A program made the translations under genes and the position numbers. Under the pieces are notes generated by a model. It had not been told where the DNA came from. It ran no database searches and saw nothing but the letters and a program-made list of their open reading frames with translations. This document shows, piece by piece, positions 23,989-33,800 of a stretch of DNA of 64,000 nt. Position 1 is the stretch's first letter. Each line of letters starts with the position of its first letter. Source of the DNA: Bacteroidota bacterium (GTDB lineage: Bacteria; Bacteroidota; Bacteroidia; Palsa-965); the NCBI GenBank assembly GCA_013298545.1, contig JAAFIA010000010.1, positions 1 through 64,000 on the forward strand, in the 5' to 3' direction.

Positions 23989-24161
23989 TTACTTTCTTTG
24001 GACAAGCAAAGAAAGTAAAGAGCAACTTCCTTTTCCAAACCCCAACCGTAAGCCCGCCGCAGGCGAATTGTACGCTGGTTGCGAATAACAAAAAGTATAT
24101 AATTTGTTGCAACGCGCGTTATAAACGCGCATCTCGAGCCACCTCGTTGCAAACGAGGTGG
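23989..24161. repeat. cluster of three palindromes downstream of era
   Basis: TTACTTTCTTTG/CAAAGAAAGTAA (23989-24000 and 24007-24018), GCGCGTT/AACGCGC (24114/24124) and CCACCTCGTT/AACGAGGTGG (24139/24152) follow one another in a region of about 320 bp without a convincing gene (23,843-24,165). They may be repetitive extragenic palindromes, or transcription-end structures of the era gene, though no T run follows the last hairpin on the minus strand. Confidence 0.55.
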
Positions 24162-24165
24162 AGAT

Positions 24166-25047
24166 TTACTTTCCTAAATACCCATAAAATTTCAAACTCC
24201 GTTCGCTGTCGCGCCAGTCTTTGTCAACTTTGACGAAGAGTTCGAGGAAAACTTTTTTCTGCAAGAATTTTTCCATGTCGAGGCGTGCGGCAGTTCCAAC
24301 CTTTTTCAACATGCTTCCTTGATGACCAATGAGAATGGCTTTTTGTGAATCGCGCATGCAATAAATGGTGCAACGAATGCGGTCAATGGTTTCTTCTTCG
24401 CGATATGAATCTACAATCACTTCTACGCTGTACGGAATTTCTTTGTCGTAAGTGAGCAAGATTTTTTCACGCACAATCTCGGCCACAAAAAAACGTTCGG
24501 GCCGATCGGTCAATGCGTCTTTGGGATAATACGCGGGATGCTCAGGAAGCAAGGCCATGATGCGGTCGAATAGTGGAATGATATTGTCATTGGTCAAAGC
24601 CGAAACCGGAATCCATTCTGCCGCAGGAAATTCTTTTTTCCAGAAATCGGTTGCTTGCTGCAATTTTTCTTTGCTCACCACATCTGTTTTATTGAGCAAT
24701 CCGAGCACCGGAACTTTTGCGCCTTGAATGCGTTTCATCATGGCCGGTTCAATCGGTGTGTCATCGGTTAGATCGACAACAAAAAGCAATACATCAGCAT
24801 CGGCAATGGCAGAGCCTACAAATTGCATCATGCCTTCGTGGAGCTTATATTTCGGGGCTAAAATTCCGGGCGTATCGGAATAAATCATTTGAAAATCGTC
24901 GCCATTGACAATGCCTAAGATGCGGTGTCGTGTAGTTTGTGCTTTGGAAGTGATGATGGAAAGACGCTCGCCTACAAGTGCGTTCATGAGTGTACTTTTT
25001 CCCGCATTGGGATTGCCTACGATATTGACGAAACCGGATTTGTGCAT
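24166..25047 (-). CDS. era: GTPase Era, ribosome assembly factor
   Basis: This 293-aa protein carries all GTPase motifs: G1 GNPNAGKST (about residues 10-18), G3 DTPG, G4 NKTD and G5 VSAL. A C-terminal KH domain follows (about 200-290), including ILIGHQGSMLKKVG, that binds the 3-prime end of 16S rRNA. Era binds the 30S precursor and helps assembly near the membrane. Length is typical of the family (about 295). The start codon is ATG at 25045-25047, and a -7 box TACCTTTG lies at 25052-25059 on the same strand, so the mRNA is nearly leaderless. Palindromes lie just downstream. Confidence 0.97.
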   Translation of the reverse strand: MHKSGFVNIVGNPNAGKSTLMNALVGERLSIITSKAQTTRHRILGIVNGDDFQMIYSDTPGILAPKYKLHEGMMQFVGSAIADADVLLFVVDLTDDTPIEPAMMKRIQGAKVPVLGLLNKTDVVSKEKLQQATDFWKKEFPAAEWIPVSALTNDNIIPLFDRIMALLPEHPAYYPKDALTDRPERFFVAEIVREKILLTYDKEIPYSVEVIVDSYREEETIDRIRCTIYCMRDSQKAILIGHQGSMLKKVGTAARLDMEKFLQKKVFLELFVKVDKDWRDSERSLKFYGYLGK

Positions 25048-25051
25048 GATG

Positions 25052-25059
25052 CAAAGGTA
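25052..25059 (-). promoter_or_regulatory. -7 promoter box of era (TACCTTTG)
   Basis: A perfect TAnnTTTG box ends 5 bp before the era start codon, giving an almost leaderless transcript. A -33 element at standard spacing is not clear. Confidence 0.6.
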
Positions 25060-25142
25060 GGTATTTGAAATGGGTGAATTTAGCCTTCAACAAAAAGTCC
25101 GGCAAGCATTGCGCGAGCCGGACTTAAACAAAGCGGTTGTGT

Positions 25143-26849
25143 TTATTTTACAACATGGAAGAAGCCGGTCAATACTTTTTCCAAGTTTGGACCACTCAAC
25201 ACATAGTAGTAAACACCATCAGTTACGTTTGGTTTCCAGTCGTTGCGGTAGTCGCTGCTTTCGTAGATTTTATTTCCCCAACGGTTGTAAACAGTTAAGG
25301 CCGAGTTTGGATGATCGGCGAGGTTGGTAAATTCGAGTACGTCGTTGTTGTTGTCGCCATTTGGAGAAACAACATTGGGTGCAATTACCGGAAGAACAAT
25401 GGGTTCACTTTGTACCAAGTAAGCCAGTGTATATATGCCGCTGCAACCGCCAGCTGTTTCGATGGTGAGTGTTACAGTATAAACACTATCGCTTGTATAG
25501 GTATGTGTTGGGTTTTGCAATGTGCTTGTATCGCCATCGCCAAAATCCCAGAACCAACTTACGGCTCCAACGGAATTGTCAGTAAACTGAACCGTGGTCG
25601 GTGGCGCTTGAGGAGGTTGTGGCGAAAATGTAAACGCAACAGTTGGTGCGGCAACAATATTGACAAAAATATTGGCCGTTGTTGATGCTGCAGGTGTTCC
25701 ATTGTCTGTACCGACAATTTGAATGGAATACAATCCAATATTACTTGCGTCTGCTACTAGCTGGCCCGTAAATACAGCTGGATTTCCAGATGTATTTACA
25801 ATGGTGGTCAAACCAGTAAGTACCGAAGTCATTGTTGCAGAGGTGATTTGTCCTTGCTCTGGAGAGAGGAATGTTGCACTAAAATCAAACGTATCGCCAA
25901 CGCAAAGTGTGAGTGTGTCGCAGACTTCGGCAGAATTGACAATTGGCGGTAAATTATTTCCTGAACCGTTGTTGCAAACATCGAAATAGAATGTTTGGTT
26001 ATCGAGCCAACTTACTTGGTCAACTGTGCCAAATGGGCCATCGTAATTTGTTCCGGGTTGGTCAAATTGGCCAATCTGAATGTAATCGACACCATTGCCA
26101 CGATTGACACCAACAGTAGCGGGCGATCCACCAAAACCATTGACACCATTTGACGCGTCGCCAGTAGTCCATTGCATATCACCATAACAAAACGAAACAT
26201 TATTACCTGGAGGTAAAATTGGATCTGTTCCATCGGTGATGATGAGTTGAAAATCGTTTAGCTTATCGTCGTAGCTGGCATAATAACCAACGGTTTGCCA
26301 ACGCACAATCATGGCTGTTGGTGTTATTTTGTAATACACCAAGCCGCTTCCTGTGCCGCGTGTATCGACATCGGCCCAGAAAGGTGCAATCATGATGAAT
26401 GATGGATCGGGAAATGCGTTTGCAGTAAAGGTAAAATAGGGTGCGCCAAACGAAATATTCCCGTTGTTGTTGATGTAGCAATTGTTTTGATTTTGCCCGT
26501 AAAAACAAAAATTGAAAGGCAATGCAATTGGGTTGGAGTACGAGTCGTCGTTGCGATAATCTGGTGGAGTTCCGCCTTGCATGGGGACAACTTGAAAGGT
26601 ATTGTCAATGGGAATCATGCAATTGCATACAACATTGGATGAGGGTTGCGCTGGATTTGCAGCTTTTATTTCAGGAATAAGCGGTCTGACATCATTGCCC
26701 GTAATTATTACAGGCCCACGCGGGAGTTTGCCTTCGCGTTTTAGTTGATCGTATTCCGATGTGCCGGGTGCAGGAAGCTGCTGACTTGTTTGTGCAAATC
26801 CTGCAAGGCAAAATGCAAGAGCAAAAATAAACGTAATGAGTTGTTTCAT
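25143..26849 (-). CDS. secreted nidogen-domain/PKD protein with type B T9SS sorting domain
   Basis: The 568-aa protein starts with a signal peptide (MKQLITFIFALAFCLAGFAQ). A nidogen-like (NIDO) domain spans about residues 90-290, with NCYINNNGNISFG, IMIAPFWADVDTRG and the following VRWQTVGYY and LNDFQLIITDG segments. Two Ig/PKD-type domains follow; the second contains FWDFGDGDTST. The end is a type B T9SS sorting domain (NGDNNNDVLEFTNL, YNRWGNKIYES, LTGFFHVVK). It is predicted to be secreted and attached to the cell surface as an adhesin. It is a paralogue of the 772-aa protein next upstream on the same strand, which has the same NIDO and sorting domains and an extra PKD. Confidence 0.88.
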   Translation of the reverse strand: MKQLITFIFALAFCLAGFAQTSQQLPAPGTSEYDQLKREGKLPRGPVIITGNDVRPLIPEIKAANPAQPSSNVVCNCMIPIDNTFQVVPMQGGTPPDYRNDDSYSNPIALPFNFCFYGQNQNNCYINNNGNISFGAPYFTFTANAFPDPSFIMIAPFWADVDTRGTGSGLVYYKITPTAMIVRWQTVGYYASYDDKLNDFQLIITDGTDPILPPGNNVSFCYGDMQWTTGDASNGVNGFGGSPATVGVNRGNGVDYIQIGQFDQPGTNYDGPFGTVDQVSWLDNQTFYFDVCNNGSGNNLPPIVNSAEVCDTLTLCVGDTFDFSATFLSPEQGQITSATMTSVLTGLTTIVNTSGNPAVFTGQLVADASNIGLYSIQIVGTDNGTPAASTTANIFVNIVAAPTVAFTFSPQPPQAPPTTVQFTDNSVGAVSWFWDFGDGDTSTLQNPTHTYTSDSVYTVTLTIETAGGCSGIYTLAYLVQSEPIVLPVIAPNVVSPNGDNNNDVLEFTNLADHPNSALTVYNRWGNKIYESSDYRNDWKPNVTDGVYYYVLSGPNLEKVLTGFFHVVK

Positions 26850-26906
26850 TGGGTCGTTTGAACGTCTAGTTTCTATAACGATTTTTTTGCGATTGGTTAC
26901 AGTTGG

Positions 26907-29225
26907 TTATCGAACAAGGTTGACATGTCCGATGTAGTCGTATTCTTGGCCGTTACGATCAACAATATGTACTTTGTAAACATAGGTATCGGTTTGGCAT
27001 AGCTTGCTTGATCCTTGTACTTTTCCGTCCCATCCGGTGTATTTGTCGTTGGAGGTAAAAATAAGATTTCCCCAACGATCAAAGACATACATCTCGAAGG
27101 TATTGATGTCGGCCACATCGCTAAACGATGGCATGAATTCGTCGTTAAGTCCATTCCCATTTGGCGTAAATGTATTTGGGATGTAGATGAGAATTTCAGG
27201 ACTAATCACCAAACATTCGATGGCGGTATCGGGGCACGTATTGTTTGGTCCGAAGACAACAAGGCGGACGCAAAATGTGCCTGTGTCTTCGTAAGTAAAT
27301 GTTGGACTTTGCAGATTAGACGACGCTGCATTTGATCCAAAATCCCATTCCCAAACACTTGGACTTCCGGTCGATTGATCGGTGAAGGTGATGGTGGGGT
27401 TGTTGATGGTAGCGGGTTGCGGGGTGAGTGTGAAGGCGGCTTGTGGGCCGGGCTGCACAGAAATCATGTTTACAATGGAATCGGTAAACGTACATCCTTC
27501 GGCAGAGGTTGCTGAGAGTGTTACGGTATAAAGTCCATCAACAGGGTAGCAGTAATTGGGATTTTGAACATTGGAGGTTGAGCCATCGCCAAAATTCCAA
27601 GCCCATTGGATAACATTGCTATTGGTAACGGTTGTGAGGTCGGTAAAATCGACGCAGAGTGGTGCGCAGCCAGATGTTGGTGTTGCAGAAAAATTGATAT
27701 CAGGAAGTGGATAAACAAGCACCGTGAAATTGACCGTATCCGAACATCCCAGCGAATCGGTAACGGTTAGATTAACGGTGTACGTTCCTGACGTGTTGTA
27801 AACATAATTTGGATTTTGGAGGTTGGAGGTATCGCTTCCATTGGCAATTGCGGGGTCGTTGAAATCCCAATGCCAAACATTGATTGGCCCGTTTCCTGCG
27901 GGTGCGCTGGAGTTGTTGCTGTTGAAGGGCATTTGTGCGTTGGGGCAAACGCTGGTACTGGTGAAGAGTGCGGTAGGGCCGGGAATGACGTTGACCACAA
28001 CGTTGCCAGAAGTGGTTTGCGCGGGATTGCCGTTGTCTGTTCCCGAAATGATAAGTGTGTTGTAGCCGATGTTGGAATTTAAACCGACAAATCCACCGAT
28101 GAGATTGGCTGTATTTCCGGGCGCATTGGAAATGTTGAAATAGCCTGTGCCACTTGGTGTAACGGTAATGGTTGTAATCTGTGCAGGTTCGGGTGAGAAG
28201 AATGTCGCCGTAATGGGAAGTGTATCGCCTACGCAAAGGGTGAGTGTGTCGCAAACTTGTCCGGCATTCATGATGGGCGGAATATTGTTTCCGTTACCCG
28301 TATTGCAAACGTCAAAAAAGAATTGCTGGTTGTCGAGCCAACTCACACCGCTAGGTGCGCCGAGTGGGCCATTGTAAGTAACGCCGGGTTGATCGAATGT
28401 TCCGATTTGGATGTAGTTGACACCATCGCCGAGGTTTGCACCAACGGTTGCAGCTGTGCCTCCAAAGCCATTGTTTCCGCCAGAAGCATCGCCAGTTGTC
28501 CATTCCATATCGCCATAGCAGAAAGAAACATTGCTACCAACTGGAAGGATTGGATCAACACCGTCTGAAATAATCAATTGGAAATCGTTGAGTTTGTCGG
28601 CATGTTGCGAGAAATAACCAACCGTTTGCCAACGCACAATCAGGTGTGTGGGTGTTACTTTGTAATAGACAACGCCACTGATCGGGTTTTGTGTATCCAC
28701 ATCGGCCCAGAAAGGCGCAATCATGGTAACTTGATTCGTTGGGAAACCTGTTGCCGAAAAAGTGCCATAAGGTGTTCCGAACGAAATATTGCCGTTGTTG
28801 TTGATGTATAAATCGTTGAACGTTTGTCCGTAAAAACAAAAATTAAATGGAATTGGAATGAGTGGTGATGATGCGTCGTCGTTGCGATATTGTGGCGGAT
28901 TTCCCCAAGTAAAAGGAACAACTTGATATGTGTTATCGAGTTGAAACATGCAATTGCAGTTCGCCGCTTGTGTCGATGGTGGTGGTTGATTGATGAGCGA
29001 CAAGAGGGGTTGTTGAATGCGGGCATTGTCGCTTGCCATCACATAAAGACCATTGTTGAGTTGCCCACTTCGCTTCATATCGTCCCATTTTTCGGGGGCA
29101 ATAGCAGTAGGGACTTGCGCATGGAGTGGCAGGCCAAAAATTAGCAACAACAGGAGGAGTCTGAGGTCTTTCAAAATAAAATATGTTAGTTGGTTTAAAC
29201 AAAAGTTGAGTTTGCCGTTCAACAA
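26907..29225 (-). CDS. secreted nidogen-domain protein with multiple PKD domains and type B T9SS tail
   Basis: The 772-aa protein shares with the 568-aa neighbour a NIDO domain (about residues 110-300, again with DLYINNNGNISFG and APFWADVD) and an Ig-like domain. It then carries three PKD domains (for example WHWDFNDP, WAWNFGDGST and WEWDFGSN) and a type B T9SS sorting domain (NGNGLNDEFMPSF, FDRWGNLIFTSN, YIGHVNLVR). No ATG serves the N-terminus: the TTG at 29225 or another at 29174 starts it; the latter gives a standard signal peptide KDLRLLLLLLIFGLPLHAQ. The -7 box TATTTTTG at 29248-29255 lies 23 bp before the first TTG and favours that one. Likely a surface adhesin. Confidence 0.87.
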   Translation of the reverse strand: MLNGKLNFCLNQLTYFILKDLRLLLLLLIFGLPLHAQVPTAIAPEKWDDMKRSGQLNNGLYVMASDNARIQQPLLSLINQPPPSTQAANCNCMFQLDNTYQVVPFTWGNPPQYRNDDASSPLIPIPFNFCFYGQTFNDLYINNNGNISFGTPYGTFSATGFPTNQVTMIAPFWADVDTQNPISGVVYYKVTPTHLIVRWQTVGYFSQHADKLNDFQLIISDGVDPILPVGSNVSFCYGDMEWTTGDASGGNNGFGGTAATVGANLGDGVNYIQIGTFDQPGVTYNGPLGAPSGVSWLDNQQFFFDVCNTGNGNNIPPIMNAGQVCDTLTLCVGDTLPITATFFSPEPAQITTITVTPSGTGYFNISNAPGNTANLIGGFVGLNSNIGYNTLIISGTDNGNPAQTTSGNVVVNVIPGPTALFTSTSVCPNAQMPFNSNNSSAPAGNGPINVWHWDFNDPAIANGSDTSNLQNPNYVYNTSGTYTVNLTVTDSLGCSDTVNFTVLVYPLPDINFSATPTSGCAPLCVDFTDLTTVTNSNVIQWAWNFGDGSTSNVQNPNYCYPVDGLYTVTLSATSAEGCTFTDSIVNMISVQPGPQAAFTLTPQPATINNPTITFTDQSTGSPSVWEWDFGSNAASSNLQSPTFTYEDTGTFCVRLVVFGPNNTCPDTAIECLVISPEILIYIPNTFTPNGNGLNDEFMPSFSDVADINTFEMYVFDRWGNLIFTSNDKYTGWDGKVQGSSKLCQTDTYVYKVHIVDRNGQEYDYIGHVNLVR

Positions 29226-29247
29226 TGTTTACTCAATACATAGCTAT

Positions 29248-29255
29248 CAAAAATA
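29248..29255 (-). promoter_or_regulatory. -7 promoter box TATTTTTG
   Basis: A TAnnTTTG box upstream of the 772-aa NIDO/PKD gene on the minus strand. Spacing to the TTG start at 29225 (23 bp) matches other promoters in the window. Confidence 0.45.
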
Positions 29256-29317
29256 AGAAAAATACCTGTTGCCTAGACATAAAAATTTGCAGAAAGTTAT
29301 TCTTGTGTTTGGGGGCT

Positions 29318-29325
29318 TATCTTTG
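29318..29325 (+). promoter_or_regulatory. -7 promoter box of the MATE gene (TATCTTTG)
   Basis: A perfect TAnnTTTG box 3 bp before ATG 29329, so the track start at 29269 lies upstream of the transcript. Confidence 0.6.
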
Positions 29326-29328
29326 CGT

Positions 29329-30663
29329 ATGATTTTTACATCGTGGCGTACGCATTTTCGGGAAACACTTTTGTTGGCGATACCGGTTTGTCTGAGTAAT
29401 ATCGGGCACATGGGGGTTGATTTAGCAGATACTTATTTCATTGGAAAACTTCCGGAACATACCGAAGGGCAGGCGGCAATTGCGCTTGCAGGAGCATTTT
29501 ATGTAACGTTTTTGGTGATGGCGATTGGTGTTTCGTATGGATTGACGCCCTTAGTTGCGGAAGCACAAGCACAACAGAAAACCGCGCGCATTGCAAATCT
29601 GTTACGGCATTCGATTGTTTTAAACGTTTTAACGTCGTTGATTTTGGTGTTGATGTTGCTGGCCATAAATCCCATGTTGGGCAAGCTTGGCCAGCCGGAG
29701 GCGGTGGTACGATTGGCTGTTCCGTTTTTGGGCGTTATTCTTTTGTCGATGATTCCGTTGAGTATTTTTTTCTCGTTCAAGCAGTTTGCAGAAGGCATGT
29801 CGGATACGCGGATGGCGATGTACATTACGTTAGGTTCAAACGCGTTGAATATTTTATTGAATTATGTATTGGTTTTCGGGCATTGGGGATTTCCTGAAAT
29901 GGGCATGATGGGATCTTGTTGGGCCACGTTTATTGCGCGTTGCGGCATGGGTTTGGCGATGTGGTTGTATGTGCGTTATGGGTCGCGTTATGCGGTTTAT
30001 CGCGAGGGGTTTCGGTTTAAAAATTTAGAGTGGTCGTATTTTAAGGAGTTGTTGAAGATTGGTGTACCATCGGGATTGATGTTTGTGATTGAGGTGGTTG
30101 CCTTTTCGATGCCAGCAGCGTTTATTGGTCAGTTGGGTGCAGATCATTTAGCGGCGCATCGGATAGCATTGAGTTTGGCATCTGTTACGTATATGATATC
30201 GAGTGGGTTGGGTGCGGCAGCAACGATTCGTGTGGGGCATTTTTTGGGGATGGGTGAGCGGGAGCAGGTGCGGCGGGCGGGATTTAGCGCGATGGGTCTT
30301 GCTCTGGCATTTATGGTTTTAGCAGCAATTGTATTTGTACTTTTTTCAAAAGAACTGCCTGCCTTCTTCAACGAAGATTATACGGTTCTCGAAATTGCTG
30401 CGCCTTTGTTTTTTATTGCTGCTATTTTTCAGGTGTTTGATGGATTACAAGTTACGGCACAGGGCGCGTTGCGCGGTGTGCAAGATATGGTTGTACCCGG
30501 AATTATTGCGGCGGTTTCGTATTGGTTGATTGGGTTGTTGTTGAGTTATCTGCTTTGTTTTGAAGCAGGGTTAGGTGTGATGGGAGTTTGGTTTGGTTAT
30601 GTTGCGGGCTTGTTTGCTGCTGCAACCGGATTGGTTTGGCGTTTTTACAGCAAGACAAGGTGA
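29329..30663 (+). CDS. MATE-family multidrug/Na+ antiporter
   Basis: The track begins at 29269, but that start would precede the -7 box TATCTTTG (29318-29325). ATG 29329 is therefore chosen, giving 444 aa and the start MIFTSWRTHFRETLLLAIP. The protein has about 12 hydrophobic helices in two homologous halves, with the LSNIGHMGVDLADTYFIGKLP entry of the NorM/DinF-type MATE family, a GLTPLVAEAQAQ segment and a GLGAAATIRVGHFLG repeat in the second half. These exporters use Na+ or H+ gradients to extrude cationic compounds. It is alone on the plus strand, flanked by minus-strand adhesin genes and separated from the 1,197-aa adhesin by a bidirectional terminator. Confidence 0.93.
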   Translation: MIFTSWRTHFRETLLLAIPVCLSNIGHMGVDLADTYFIGKLPEHTEGQAAIALAGAFYVTFLVMAIGVSYGLTPLVAEAQAQQKTARIANLLRHSIVLNVLTSLILVLMLLAINPMLGKLGQPEAVVRLAVPFLGVILLSMIPLSIFFSFKQFAEGMSDTRMAMYITLGSNALNILLNYVLVFGHWGFPEMGMMGSCWATFIARCGMGLAMWLYVRYGSRYAVYREGFRFKNLEWSYFKELLKIGVPSGLMFVIEVVAFSMPAAFIGQLGADHLAAHRIALSLASVTYMISSGLGAAATIRVGHFLGMGEREQVRRAGFSAMGLALAFMVLAAIVFVLFSKELPAFFNEDYTVLEIAAPLFFIAAIFQVFDGLQVTAQGALRGVQDMVVPGIIAAVSYWLIGLLLSYLLCFEAGLGVMGVWFGYVAGLFAAATGLVWRFYSKTR

Positions 30664-30753
30664 GTGTGTAAAATGCCTAGTGCAACAAACAGCTTAATCA
30701 TACGTGTTCCAAAATATTAGCTGTGCATCACGTTAGCCTAATTGAGGAGAAAT

Positions 30754-30793
30754 AAAAATCGGCTGACTTCGTAAGAAATCAGCCGATTTTTTT
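30754..30793. terminator. bidirectional terminator between MATE and adhesin genes
   Basis: AAAAATCGGCTGA (30754-30766) and TCAGCCGATTTTT (30779-30791) form a 13-bp perfect stem with A/T runs on both flanks, so it can serve the convergent MATE gene and the SprB-repeat gene. Confidence 0.9.
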
Positions 30794-30817
30794 GGGGATG
30801 TTCAGACTAAAAAAAAT

Positions 30818-33800
30818 CTATCGAATAATGGAAACGCGTCCGAGTAGTGCTTGCTTTTTACCCGTTTCATCAACTACTTTGATTTTCCAAACATAGGTGT
30901 CGATTTGGCAAAGGACATCGGAGCCTTGCACTTTTCCGTCCCAACCTTTATTCATGTTGTCGGAATAGAAAATCAGGTTGCCCCAGCGATCGAAAATCCA
31001 CATTTCGAATTTGTCGGGATCAATGCCTAAGCCTTGTGCAAAGAACATATCGTTAGATCCATCACCATTCGGTGTGAACGCATTCGGAACATACAACGAC
31101 ATATCTGGATCGATGCAAACAGAGTCGCTGGCCATATCCACACAGCCATCGGCAGAGCGAACGGTAAGCACAACTTCATAACACCCAGATGCCGGATATT
31201 CAAAGCTCGGATTCTGGTCTGTTGAAGAAGCATTTGTCAGATCGCCAAATGTCCAATTCCAAGTGGTTGCATTGATGGATGCATCTGTGAAATTAATTAT
31301 CGGATTCAGAATGGTTGTTGGTTGTGGACCTGCTGTAAATGCGGCGGTTGGTAATGCAAACACATTGATGTAATTGTTCATGACAATGGTGTGCGTACAT
31401 CCGTCGGCTGTTGTTACCGTTAATGTTACATTGTATGGCCCAGCGAGGTTATACGTGTGCGAAGGGTTTTGTTGGTTGCTGGTATTGCCATCGCCAAAAT
31501 CCCAAGCCCATGATGTGATATTGCCTGGAGCAGCAACGGCAGACAGGTCGCTGAAGTTGACCGAAAGCGGCATACAACCAGATGTAACATCGGCTAACAA
31601 ATCAGCAACAGGTACTGGGCTAATTGTTACAACCATTGAATCGAGTGCCGTGCAGCCATTATTATCCGTAGCTGTAATCACGTATGTTGTCGTGGTTGAT
31701 GGAGAAACAGACGGGTTGTTTCCGTTGATATTTCCTGGCATCCAGTTGTACGTGTAATTTGGGCTACCTCCGTTGGCAAGTGCAAAGAGTGGTACTGCCC
31801 CTCCATTACAAACAGCAGGCCACGGTTGTGCCGCAACGTTCACAACAAGTTGAGCGGGTTGGAGAATAACGATATTGACCGTCGTAGAGCAGCCATCGCC
31901 ATCAGTAACAACGCAACTGTAATTTCCGGCACAAAGGTTGTTTTCTGTTGGGTTGTTATTGGCACTAGAAGACCAAGCGTAGCTATACACTGGATTATTT
32001 CCACCGCTTGCACTGATTGTCGCAGAGCCATTACAATCGCCAAAGCATTGTGGATTTGTGCTGGATGTTAATGTTGCAGTAACACCAGAAAGGTTGTTGA
32101 CCGTAATATTGTCTGTGGCGGTACATCCATTAGCGTCTGTTACAACTACCGAATACGAGTTTGCTGGTAATCCAGATCCATTTTGCTGTTGCAGGTTGCC
32201 CGGATTCCAAACATATTGATAACCTGGACTTCCACCACTAGCAATAACGCCAACAGTACCATTCGATTGATTGCAATTTTCATCCGTAGCACTCATGGCT
32301 AAGGTGATTTGTGGTGGTTCTGTGATGGTAAAATTTGCTTGCGCGGTACAACCGTTTGCATCTGTTATCACACACGAGTAATTGCCTGCTTGTAGGTTTG
32401 ATGTTGAGTTTGTTACAGCAGCATTAGACCAGAAGTAGGTGTAGTTCGGTGTTCCTCCAGATGGAGTTACGGTGGCATCTCCTGAGCTTCCACCGAAACA
32501 CAAAACATCGGTTTGTGTATTTTGAGTGGTGAGTTGTGTAGGTTCTGCGATGGTTACGGTAATGGTTGCAATACAACCATTGGCATCTGTTACAGTAAGG
32601 GTATGTGTGCCGGGTGGCATATTGGTTTCTGCTGCTGCCGCACCTCCTGTTGACCAAGCATAGGTGTATGGTGCTTGACCAGAGGATACATTTACAGTAG
32701 CTGTTCCATTGTTTGCACCAAAACAGGTAATATCTGTGAAATTGGCCACTTGAAGCGTTGGCCCAGGTGTATTGGTGAGTGTTACGGTTATGGTCTCAAT
32801 ACAACCATTAGCATCTGTGGCCGTGCAGGTATATGAGCCGGCAGCTAGATTCGATGCTGTATTGGAGTTTCCGGTATTGGCATTTGCCGACCACACCCAT
32901 GAATAATTTGGACTTCCTCCGGCAGCGGCAACAGCTATATTTCCATTTGCACTACTGCACGATTCATTGACGGTACTTGGTGTTAGCGTTAGGTCAGGTG
33001 GTTCTGTTATGGTAATGACCTGCTGCCCCGTACACCCATTCGCGTCGGTTACGGTAACACTATAGGTTCCTGTACATAAATTGAACGCATTGTTCAAAGG
33101 TCCAGCTGTAATGTTGGGTACAAATGGCGACCAAGTATAAGTATATGGTCCATTTCCCGATGTAGCGGTTGTTTGTAACGATCCATTACATTGCCCGTTG
33201 CAGAGCACATTGTTTTGTACTGCGGTCGAAGTAATGTTGCCGCCTACGGCAGGAACGTTGACTGTTGCAGTCATCGTATAGCAAGAGTTTGTTACGGTAA
33301 CCGTATGCGTTCCCGCGCAAAGTCCGCTTGCTGTGGCTGTATTGCCGCCGCTAGGTGCCCAACTGTAATTGTAGTTGCCTGCTGGGACAACATTTACCGT
33401 GGCCGTTCCATTACAAACAGAACATGTTGCAGGCGTAGCACTCATGTTGAGTTGAAGTGCGGATGCTTGAGGACAAACAGCGCAGTTTGTGGTTTGGTAG
33501 TACATGCCAATCACACAAAGATTGAAGCAGTCGCCGCCGGATGTTAAAGTGTAGTTTGCGTTATTTTGGCCAATGTTTACGGTGGTTGCCACAGAAACAT
33601 AATTCCACCAATTCCATACAAATGGAGCATTGGTGCCATTCATAGTGAGTGTTTGGCCATTCAATTGAATATCGCCAACCATACAGAATGCGCGTGCGTT
33701 GACAGTTGTTTGGCAAACATTGAGACCGGTAACGGTTTGTGTTGTCGTTCCACCGTTAACAACCATCGCACCATCATGGATAACCATTGTGCCGCGATAA

